From: Clostridia bacterium
Lineage (GTDB): Bacteria; Bacillota; Clostridia; UMGS1810
Direction of reading: 5' to 3'
DNA: 11,174 nt
Assembly: GCA_016293435.1 (NCBI GenBank)
Contig: JAEDEG010000085.1
Span: 1 to 11,174 of the forward strand
Under the pieces are notes generated by a model. It worked only from the letters and a program-made list of their open reading frames with translations. It did no database searches and was not told the origin of the DNA. The position numbers and the translations under genes are program-made. Within the stretch, counting starts at the first letter, position 1. Every line of letters starts with the position of its first letter. Below are positions 1-6,286 of the stretch, in pieces.

Positions 1-183
1 CTGACCAACGCCCTGACCGACAAGCCGAAGAAATGGTTTCTCGACTATGTAAATGCTTGGGGCGTTGTGAACGGGGAATCAAATCTTGACAGTTTTATTA
101 TGGGCTTCCGCCTCGGCGCAAACTTCGCCTACGAAGCCTTTGTCTCAACCGAAACACCGTTTCAAGATTTACTAAAAAAGTAA
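1..183 (+). CDS. DUF6809-like protein, C-terminal part (5' end outside window)
   Basis: Reading frame 1 is open from the first base and ends at TAA 181-183, giving the last 60 residues of a protein that begins upstream of the window. The segment with DYVNAWG, then a short polar stretch, then FIMGFRLGANFAYE resembles the C-terminal helical part of DUF6809 family proteins, which typically end with a 'fi.GfrlGa.l..e' helix. These small proteins have no known biochemical role and are common in clostridial mobile elements, often just upstream of tnpV as here. The next gene starts 131 bp downstream on the same strand. Family assignment is from remembered pattern only and the N-terminus cannot be seen. 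There are no signal peptide or membrane segments in the visible part. Confidence 0.6.
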   Translation: MTNALTDKPKKWFLDYVNAWGVVNGESNLDSFIMGFRLGANFAYEAFVSTETPFQDLLKK

Positions 184-314
184 TTCTATTCCGAAAAAAC
201 GCCTCATTTTCAATGTTCGTCGTAAAAAGTGTAATGAACAGCAGAATGTTCGTTGTATTTTTTGTAATTGAGCATTTTTGGCAATTAATTTAAGCACAAA
301 GGAGGTTTTACTAT
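184..314 (+). promoter_or_regulatory. tnpV upstream region with imperfect 13-bp direct repeats and strong RBS
   Basis: This 131-bp gap carries two near-identical 13-mers, AATGTTCGTCGTA at 212-224 and AATGTTCGTTGTA at 245-257 (12 of 13 match), set 33 bp apart start to start. A GAACA at 236-240 is inverted relative to the TGTTC inside the second copy (247-251). The gap ends in a good Shine-Dalgarno GGAGG at 301-305, nine bases before the tnpV ATG at 315. I see no clear -35/-10 pair. The repeats could be operator half-sites or chance; the RBS is solid. Confidence 0.35.
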
Positions 315-686
315 ATGAAATCAATATTTGAACAAATCGGCGGTACGTACACACTGCAAGGCGATTATCGCTTGCCTAATCTTACTTTACCCGCCGAAGA
401 AACACGCTCTATCGGCGTGTGGGGACAGCGCAGACTTCGATATTTGAAGCAACACCACAAAGTTCTGTATTACAATCTGCTCACTTCCGGCAAAATCCAT
501 TCACACCTCGCCGATATCGAAGAACAAGCACAAATTCTCTTTTCTCGGCTGATAAAAGAATACGCTGAAAAGGAAGGTGTGACCGAACAACTCAAAGCCA
601 CCGACCAAATGGCTTGGGTGCGGAGGATGAACAATATTCGTAGTAGTGTAACAGAGGTTGTAAATTCAGAAGTGGTGTTTGTATGA
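315..686 (+). CDS. tnpV: TnpV-family transposon-associated protein
   Basis: This 123-residue protein matches the TnpV family, first named from the Tn4451/Tn4453 group of clostridial mobilisable elements. The characteristic N-terminus (FEQIGGTYTLQGDYRLPNL, residues 5-23) is present, followed by a GxWGQRRLRYLKQH segment and a C-terminal MAWVRRMNNIRSS helix (about residues 99-111). The length is normal for the family, so it appears intact. The start is supported by GGAGG nine bases upstream. The function of TnpV is unknown; it is not a transposase by sequence. It lies between a DUF6809-like gene and a 48-residue protein whose start overlaps its stop (ATGA), so the pair is probably translationally coupled. 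It marks the left part of this window as mobile-element DNA. Confidence 0.88.
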   Translation: MKSIFEQIGGTYTLQGDYRLPNLTLPAEETRSIGVWGQRRLRYLKQHHKVLYYNLLTSGKIHSHLADIEEQAQILFSRLIKEYAEKEGVTEQLKATDQMAWVRRMNNIRSSVTEVVNSEVVFV

Positions 687-829
687 GAAAACGAAAATAC
701 TATCTACGCCTAACCAACTCTGAGTACCGCCTTATAATTCAATGTTTGCTCAATTTCCGAAATAAACTCTTATCTCAAGGTAAATACACCGACGGAGTAG
801 ATGAAGTCATAATAAAATTCTCAAAGTAA
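683..829 (+). CDS. Small basic protein (48 aa) downstream of tnpV
   Basis: An ATG at 683-685 overlaps the tnpV stop codon (ATGA) and opens a 48-codon frame ending in TAA 827-829. The product starts MRKRKYYLRLTNSEYRLII and continues with a helix containing LLNFRNKLLSQGKYTDGVDEVI. Short proteins of this form (a strand-like YYLRLT start, then a helix, then 'GrYTDcVDEli') recur after tnpV or in conjugative and mobilisable elements of Clostridia, where they are annotated hypothetical. There is no good independent ribosome binding site inside the tnpV end, so expression probably depends on coupling to tnpV. Its function is unknown. A strong hairpin begins one base after the stop, which supports it as the last gene of the plus-strand cassette. 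Confidence 0.7.
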   Translation: MRKRKYYLRLTNSEYRLIIQCLLNFRNKLLSQGKYTDGVDEVIIKFSK

Positions 830-864
830 CAACAGGCACGGGAGTCAACCTCTCGTGCCTGTTG
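830..864 (+). terminator. Strong hairpin between convergent gene runs, probable terminator
   Basis: Arms 830-844 and 850-864 pair over 15 bp around a 5-base loop (TCAAC, 845-849), with a single G-T wobble at 841/853. The hairpin follows the stop of the 48-residue gene by zero bases, and TTT plus AT-rich sequence follows on the plus strand (865-880). It lies eight bases past the stop codon of the minus-strand nuclease gene, so it may serve both strands, although the T-tract is short on each. The position between convergent genes and the near-perfect GC-rich stem make termination the best explanation. Confidence 0.8.
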
Positions 865-871
865 TTTGATA

Positions 872-2071
872 TTATGGTATTAAACTTTTTAAAGTATCTA
901 ATCTCTTTTTTGCCGACTCTAACAAGTTGTCATAGGTAATAATATTTAGGTCACTATGATGGGAAAGAAGCCAATTCCATTTCTCATCGGATATATTTGG
1001 CTTTTTACCAATTACTAAGTTGAATTGTGGATTGTAATACTTAATCCCCTTAGCTTCAAATTTCCTTTTTACTTTATCTTGACTGAGAATCCTTTTATAA
1101 TTTCTTAATTGAGTCAAAGCATCGTGTACAGCGGATACAAACATTGGAACATCAGATTTTGTCTTAGTCAATTTAACAGACGAGCGCTTTAATTCATAAA
1201 TATCCCAATCTTTTGAAATCGAGTTACGCATAAAAATATCTAGGCGACGGTCCTTATTTCCTATATCAAACTCAGGAAAATCTAGCCAAACTTGTGTGGA
1301 AAGGGTATCGTATTTATCTCCAAAAAACAAATCGTGATATGTATAAAGGAACTCTTCCAAAACGCTTTCTCTAGTGTCGTTGTTGATTAGTTGATTGAAC
1401 TCTACTAATTTATCGTCAGTATCAATAACTTTCTTTATGACTGGATGAAAAATGTTTTCTGGTGAAGTAACAATACCGTCAAATTCTCTTTGTGCAACAA
1501 ATCGAGAAGCTATAATTTTATCATCAGAAAGATTTATACATATGCCGGAATCGTTATTAAGAAAAAAGTTCTTCACTCTTTTTGAATATTTTTCATCGTT
1601 GGTGTTTCCCTGATTTAGTATGGTGCTAACACTACCGATTCCTACATCAAATCCTGATGGTAATACTCCTGATAGTTCTTTTTCGTGGAATTCTAACAGT
1701 TCCTTATCAGATACTCCTATTTTACAGCTATCATAATTACTTATGGCATATATTCTTGTACCTTCGACAGGAAGCCACATTTCATATGATCGATTTTCTA
1801 TGTATTTCAAAATTAACTTTTTTAAATCGTCTAAATATAAATTCTGTAAATTAAAATTCTTGTACAAAGAATAAGGGTGGTAGTTAATAAAGAAAGCTTC
1901 AGCGGTTTGGAAGAATCTTTCTGGTGGATTTTCGATAATTCTATCATCGATATGACTAAGTCTTTTGCTTAAATAAAAATCATCTTCTTGCTTGAGCAAG
2001 TAAAAGATTAAGTCATCAAAGCCACTTGAATCAAGGTGATTTATTAGTGTAGAAAGTATATCTTTATCCAT
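872..2071 (-). CDS. Shedu-type (DUF4263) PD-(D/E)XK nuclease
   Basis: The C-terminal half of this 399-residue protein carries the Shedu/DUF4263 nuclease core. A conserved helix ESVLEEFLYTYHDLFFG (235-251) comes first, then the catalytic aspartate in RRLDIF (D278), then the E-x-K motif in YELKRS (E293, K295), then a helix with the usual glutamine in ALTQLRNY (Q321). A late strand (NLVIGKK, 351-357) and the ITYDNLLESA end (378-387) are also typical. All expected catalytic residues are present, so it should be active. Shedu is an established single-gene anti-phage nuclease whose N-terminal regions vary and are thought to regulate or sense; residues 1-230 here match no domain I recognise. The start has AGGAG (2078-2082) six bases upstream. 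It is the last gene of the minus-strand run, 55 bp after a GHKL ATPase gene with a hairpin in the gap, so it may be partly uncoupled or a separately joined module. Confidence 0.85.
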   Translation of the reverse strand: MDKDILSTLINHLDSSGFDDLIFYLLKQEDDFYLSKRLSHIDDRIIENPPERFFQTAEAFFINYHPYSLYKNFNLQNLYLDDLKKLILKYIENRSYEMWLPVEGTRIYAISNYDSCKIGVSDKELLEFHEKELSGVLPSGFDVGIGSVSTILNQGNTNDEKYSKRVKNFFLNNDSGICINLSDDKIIASRFVAQREFDGIVTSPENIFHPVIKKVIDTDDKLVEFNQLINNDTRESVLEEFLYTYHDLFFGDKYDTLSTQVWLDFPEFDIGNKDRRLDIFMRNSISKDWDIYELKRSSVKLTKTKSDVPMFVSAVHDALTQLRNYKRILSQDKVKRKFEAKGIKYYNPQFNLVIGKKPNISDEKWNWLLSHHSDLNIITYDNLLESAKKRLDTLKSLIP

Positions 2072-2093
2072 TATAAACTCCTGTCGATTTTAT

Positions 2094-2124
2094 GCAAAAG
2101 ACCGACAAAACGTCGGCCTTTTGC
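2094..2124 (-). terminator. Intercistronic hairpin, probable terminator or attenuator
   Basis: Arms 2094-2106 and 2112-2124 pair over 13 bp around a 5-base loop. In the minus-strand transcript the one imperfect position (2101/2117) is a G-U wobble, whereas in the plus-strand transcript it is an A-C mismatch, which suggests selection as a minus-strand RNA structure. The GC-rich inner stem is flanked by AAAA before and TTTT after, the usual layout of a Rho-independent terminator, with part of the U-tract inside the stem. It begins two bases after the stop of the second GHKL gene and ends 11 bases before the Shedu RBS. It may reduce, rather than abolish, transcription into the nuclease gene. Confidence 0.72.
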
Positions 2125-2126
2125 GA

Positions 2127-3578
2127 TCAATTATTCTTTAACCATTCAATAAACTTTTCAAAAGAATTTTCTAAATCAAAGACATTTAATTGCGATAAGT
2201 AATTTTTAAGCTTAATATCAATGCTCTGAGAAATATTCTTTTTTATCATTCTTTTCTTTTCTGGAACACTTAAGGTTTCAAAAGATGTTATTTCTGGTTC
2301 ATCGTCAGGCAACTCAATATTCTCTTTTGCTAATTTCTTTAAATGAATAAGAGCATTTTCTTTCAATTTTATGACAAGTTCGGCATTTTGCTCGTGTTTG
2401 TCTTTAGCGTTCATATAATAGGACAAAGCATATCTAGTATCATAAATCGTATTTACAAATTCCGCTATCAGCTTTAGAAACTCTATCGAGTCTGTGTCAG
2501 TCACTTCAATAAAAGTTCTTCTAGCATTAGCAGAGATATTAACTTTGTCTGTAATATATATAATAGCACCAATGCCACGTACAGACTGCAACTGCCCGTT
2601 TAATGTGTGTGTTAACAAGCCATAATTATCCAAGTTTCTCAACAGCTCATCTTCTGTGCATAGTAGCATATTATCGATATATATACGAATGCCCGTAAAA
2701 ATATTTTTTCTATCAATTGCTATTTTACTACGATTAAATGTGTGGAACCCAAGCGCATATTTGAAATTATTTTTACAAAGATAATCTCGCAACATTTCCT
2801 TTTTTATAGGACGATATATTGGAACATCGTTAAAAGAGATTTTGCAATATGAGATTATTGGAAGACTTCCGTCATCTTTTGTGGTAAATTCTTTGAAAAG
2901 TTCACCGCTTTCAGCCGAGTATAACTCTTGATCAAAATCTACCGGCAACAACCATTGTAGATTTTCAAAAAAGTTATCACTTTCAATTGTCGTGCTTAAA
3001 ACGGGAGAAATGCCCTCCAAGACCACTAAAAAACCGGAGTTCGTTTTTTCTAAAAGCTCTTTATATCTGTTTATCTTTCCTTCATAAGACGTAGTAAATT
3101 CTTTTTCTTTTTGGCTAAAGGATGTTCCTATAATTCCCATCATTTCTGTAAAACCTAGGCCTTTATCGTCGCCATTTGCTTTGAGCTGTTCGTATTTTGT
3201 ACCATCAATAGAATAATACTGTAACTCCTTAGAGGCATAGTTTGATATATTAATGAAAGTGAGCTTTTTACAATAAGGCACACCTGACAAACGACCGATT
3301 CCTTTATACCCTAAATTCCGAGTCTTCTTTTTTGAAGAGTCGCCAATTTTAATCATTTCATCATTGAAATCTTGAGTATCGATGCCTCGACCATTATCAA
3401 GAAAACAAAGGTCGTTTCCGTCACACCAAATTTTTATCTCATAGTCATCTTGGCAATCTTCTTTAAAAATAGAATCCACAGAATTTTGAACATATTCACG
3501 AAAAACTACAATAGGATTGTCATATAAAGATTCAGTGATAATATTCAAAATTCCAGCTCCAACATAATTATTTGACAT
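2127..3578 (-). CDS. GHKL (Hsp90/MutL-type) ATPase, second copy
   Basis: The N-terminal ~100 residues of this 483-residue protein contain a complete Bergerat ATP-binding fold. The N box is REYVQNSVD (27-35, with E28, N32 and D35), motif G1 is DNGRGI (61-66), and the G2 lid is GYKGIGRLSG (90-99). About residues 170-360 resemble the second (transducer-like) domain of GHKL proteins, including FLVVLEGISPVL and a LPVDFD segment. The C-terminus is helical and charged. Hsp90, MutL, MORC and topoisomerase relatives use ATP-driven dimer closure, so a clamp, switch or chaperone role is likely, but the client is unknown. The other GHKL protein in this operon shares motif order and wording (REY.QN..D and G..GIGRL.G..YCK.L.F), so the two are paralogous. 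AGGAG lies nine bases before the ATG and overlaps the TAG stop of the preceding gene, which implies coupling. Confidence 0.85.
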   Translation of the reverse strand: MSNNYVGAGILNIITESLYDNPIVVFREYVQNSVDSIFKEDCQDDYEIKIWCDGNDLCFLDNGRGIDTQDFNDEMIKIGDSSKKKTRNLGYKGIGRLSGVPYCKKLTFINISNYASKELQYYSIDGTKYEQLKANGDDKGLGFTEMMGIIGTSFSQKEKEFTTSYEGKINRYKELLEKTNSGFLVVLEGISPVLSTTIESDNFFENLQWLLPVDFDQELYSAESGELFKEFTTKDDGSLPIISYCKISFNDVPIYRPIKKEMLRDYLCKNNFKYALGFHTFNRSKIAIDRKNIFTGIRIYIDNMLLCTEDELLRNLDNYGLLTHTLNGQLQSVRGIGAIIYITDKVNISANARRTFIEVTDTDSIEFLKLIAEFVNTIYDTRYALSYYMNAKDKHEQNAELVIKLKENALIHLKKLAKENIELPDDEPEITSFETLSVPEKKRMIKKNISQSIDIKLKNYLSQLNVFDLENSFEKFIEWLKNN

Positions 3579-3590
3579 ATCTTATCACTC

Positions 3591-4373
3591 CTATTCTATC
3601 CCATTTATAGAGGAACTATTACTTTTTTCAAATTGACCTAACAAAAATACGTATTTAGAGAAATTGCTTGCATCATATTCAAACGCACTTTTATTATCAC
3701 GAATATTGGCTTCTATTTGCTTGCTATCAATTTCATTCAGTATAAAGTTCTCGTCAATATCTAAAACCATCTTTTTGTTCAAAAATTCAAAGGGTTTTAT
3801 GTAATTTCTATTTTGATATACATCCACCAGATCTTCGTATTCAGAAAAATTTAACATATCAGTGTGTGTTTTCTCGTCTATTGTGATTACTGGGTTTTTA
3901 GAAATATTGCTCTCGATTAAATAAGCACCTATGACAGAATCTCCATAAAACTGATATTTTTCTTTTTTATACAAAGATCCTTTTGCAATGCCACCACGGA
4001 AAAACACATTTTTAGTCATAGCATATAAACTAAAATGCGAAAAAATCTTAATAAATTGCATTAAATAATCTGGTCTCTCCGTATAGAAATACAAGCTATC
4101 CGAGGTTTGTCCGGCATAACAACCGGTACTCTTGCCTTTTTCCATAAATTTAGCCGCATTCATAAGTGAGAAATAATAGTTAAAAACATCACGATATTTA
4201 TCTGCTGTGTCAGGCTCTTTAGATATTTTAATATCATCAAAAGTTTTTCTAAACCCCAAAACATCGATAAATGCGAAATAAACTTCATTCATTTGGACAT
4301 AGTCAGATTCACTTTCCACCTTAGGCATCTCAAGTTCATCTTCTAAATCTGGAATAGGATTCAAATATGCCAT
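3591..4373 (-). CDS. Class III nucleotidyl cyclase-fold-like protein, function unknown
   Basis: This 260-residue protein shows, in order, the landmarks of the class III adenylyl/guanylyl cyclase fold. YFAFIDVLGF (32-41, D37) matches the first metal-binding strand, TSDSLYF (90-96, D92) falls near the second metal position, FFRGGIAKG (124-132) matches the core strand-loop, and FYGDSVIGAYLIES (142-155) matches the 'iGdaVN.AaRLe' helix. The Asn and Arg that stabilise the transition state in classical cyclases are not evident in that helix (VIGAYLIE), so it may be a divergent cyclase, a nucleotide sensor or an inactive relative. Residues 1-28 are acidic and probably disordered; 165-260 match nothing I know. 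GGAGG lies eight bases before this ATG, and a closer upstream ATG (4378-4380) is out of frame. The gaps of 14 and 12 bp to its neighbours place it firmly in the operon. Fold assignment is by motif resemblance only. Confidence 0.62.
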   Translation of the reverse strand: MAYLNPIPDLEDELEMPKVESESDYVQMNEVYFAFIDVLGFRKTFDDIKISKEPDTADKYRDVFNYYFSLMNAAKFMEKGKSTGCYAGQTSDSLYFYTERPDYLMQFIKIFSHFSLYAMTKNVFFRGGIAKGSLYKKEKYQFYGDSVIGAYLIESNISKNPVITIDEKTHTDMLNFSEYEDLVDVYQNRNYIKPFEFLNKKMVLDIDENFILNEIDSKQIEANIRDNKSAFEYDASNFSKYVFLLGQFEKSNSSSINGIE

Positions 4374-4387
4374 CTTTCATCCCTCCT

Positions 4388-6280
4388 TTATGCTTCTGCT
4401 TCATCACGTGTAATTCTATAATAAGATAAGACATCTAAAATTTCTTTGTCATCACACAAAAAATCTCCGTCTTTGAATTTGTTTAAGGCAATAATCGCTT
4501 TTGCCCTTTCAAGTTTGTCCGGTGGTAATGCCTTGAATTTTCCCCACCATTCATTTGTTAAATCGCAGTCGTGATCGGTTACGGTAGTATATCTGTTGGC
4601 AAGGCGATTGCGAAGATCGGCATCATAGATACGACGATAAATGATGAAGGTTTCGGGCATCCATAGAATTTTCATAAACTCATCAATATCACGTCCAAAT
4701 GCTTCTTCAAAGAAATCTACGCCACGTCCTATTTTACCTTTTGTTGAATTAAGCACAGCTTGAACTGCACGAATAAACTTTCTGTTCCAATGTTTACCGA
4801 TATAGTCACGGTTCATAAAGAACTCTTTATCATTTATCGGATGGTACTTCATCGGAAAAGAGTATATGCTTGCGCCAAGTTCTTCACATAAGTCAACATT
4901 CATTCTCAGACGATAATAAAGTTCTTCCGGTTTATCCTCAAAATTATAAAGAAGATAATTTGAGAGGTTTTTAATTCCGCTTTTAACGGCTGTACGGATA
5001 GACTTTTCATATATATCTCTAAGACTCCAGTGGTCGAACGCTATGCGCAAAGGCTGAATGTTCACTTCTGCCAGTTTTTTCATATTTGCTTCAGTAATTA
5101 GTCGAGAATCGATGCCTTGATTGAAGTCAACAATACGTTTTCTTTTTGAAGGCTTATGTGTCTTTTCATACAACGGACGCACATACTCATCTAATGCTAA
5201 AATATCGTCCTTGGAAGCTGTGTAGTGATAAAGGCAATGAGATTCTTCTAATTTTAAATATAATTCTGTCTTTTCAGCCTCATCTTTCAATTTATCCATT
5301 ATTTCTTTGTAAATTGAGATTGCCTTGCGGATATACGCACGATCATTGTATGAATCTTTCAGGTTGTTGATCGTTACATCATACTCATTTGGTGGTGTGT
5401 AAGTAGCACCGGCTCCAAAACCGCAATCTTTGATTTCATCAATAATTTTGTTATAGCAATTAGAAGCCAAGACATTGTTATCAAGCAAAAGCAAATCTTT
5501 TCTTGCACCAAAGCGTTCATCAGTATGTTGAATACGTTGCTTAAGGTTAATATAATCACAATATTGCGGTTCAAGCTTAGGGACTGCACAAAATTTGCAC
5601 TTGTTTACGCATCCTCTTGTCATATAGGCAAAATAAGCATTATTCGCAGGGTAAACATAGTCTATTTCTTCAAGAATAGAGTAATCAAGAGGCAATTCAT
5701 CAATTATAAGATTATTTCCCTCATCGATGTCGCCAGGATGATTTAATAGACCAACGAAAGGATTTATTCCGGTTGCTTCGTATACTTCGTTTGGGAGTAA
5801 TGACGACATAATACCACCGACCATTACATCTTCTTGTTTTTTGCAAAGTTGTTTAGCGAAATTGATGGTATCTATTGTAATGTCCCAATAGAAAGTGAAT
5901 AATGTAGTAATGCCTACTTTATCAAATCTTGGCTTCGTAAAGTATTCTTTGTCTTTATATTTTTTTCGATATTTTTTTACTGCTTCAAGTACTATTTCAT
6001 CTTTAAAAATAGGATCGGATTCAAGGATTGCATACTTGCCGAGTTTTATAAACTCAAAGAGCGTAGGGTAATAATCTTTCCAAAAAACTTCAGGGAAAAT
6101 GATAGATAGATGATTTATTAAATCATCACAAATCAGTTCTACTGCCAAGGAACGCATATCGCCCTTATAAAAGCGAACATCATCGCCAACCATTCGATAA
6201 TAGGTTGCTAATTTCATTAGTCCCATTGGTGGGTATTTGTTATTGTATTTAGGCTCAATGAGCAAGACTTTTCTATTCAT
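4388..6280 (-). CDS. Radical SAM protein with degenerate B12-binding-like N-terminal domain
   Basis: The [4Fe-4S] radical SAM motif is clear: TRGCVNKCKFC (221-231), with C224, C228 and C231 in CX3CX2C spacing. The start (KVLLIEPKYNNKYPPMGLMKLATYYR, split around residues 4-29) and KVGITTLFTFYWD...VGG (121-156) resemble the two halves of the Rossmann-like cobalamin-binding domain common upstream of this core. However, the DxHxxG cobalamin-ligand motif is absent and an insertion (about 41-117) interrupts it. Further conserved-looking motifs are LLLLDNNVL (263-271) and DFNQGIDSRL in the middle of the protein, after a long helical insertion. The enzyme should cleave S-adenosylmethionine to a radical; its substrate is not predictable. 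At 630 residues it is long for the family. No strong Shine-Dalgarno precedes the ATG; only six bases separate it from the stop of the upstream GHKL gene, and the two frames are in register, so reinitiation is likely. Confidence 0.85.
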   Translation of the reverse strand: MNRKVLLIEPKYNNKYPPMGLMKLATYYRMVGDDVRFYKGDMRSLAVELICDDLINHLSIIFPEVFWKDYYPTLFEFIKLGKYAILESDPIFKDEIVLEAVKKYRKKYKDKEYFTKPRFDKVGITTLFTFYWDITIDTINFAKQLCKKQEDVMVGGIMSSLLPNEVYEATGINPFVGLLNHPGDIDEGNNLIIDELPLDYSILEEIDYVYPANNAYFAYMTRGCVNKCKFCAVPKLEPQYCDYINLKQRIQHTDERFGARKDLLLLDNNVLASNCYNKIIDEIKDCGFGAGATYTPPNEYDVTINNLKDSYNDRAYIRKAISIYKEIMDKLKDEAEKTELYLKLEESHCLYHYTASKDDILALDEYVRPLYEKTHKPSKRKRIVDFNQGIDSRLITEANMKKLAEVNIQPLRIAFDHWSLRDIYEKSIRTAVKSGIKNLSNYLLYNFEDKPEELYYRLRMNVDLCEELGASIYSFPMKYHPINDKEFFMNRDYIGKHWNRKFIRAVQAVLNSTKGKIGRGVDFFEEAFGRDIDEFMKILWMPETFIIYRRIYDADLRNRLANRYTTVTDHDCDLTNEWWGKFKALPPDKLERAKAIIALNKFKDGDFLCDDKEILDVLSYYRITRDEAEA

Positions 6281-6286
6281 AGGGTA

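Noticed and set aside
5374..5589. 71-codon minus-strand frame overlapping the radical SAM gene
   Set aside because: It is an out-of-frame shadow inside a well-supported coding region with no motif of its own.
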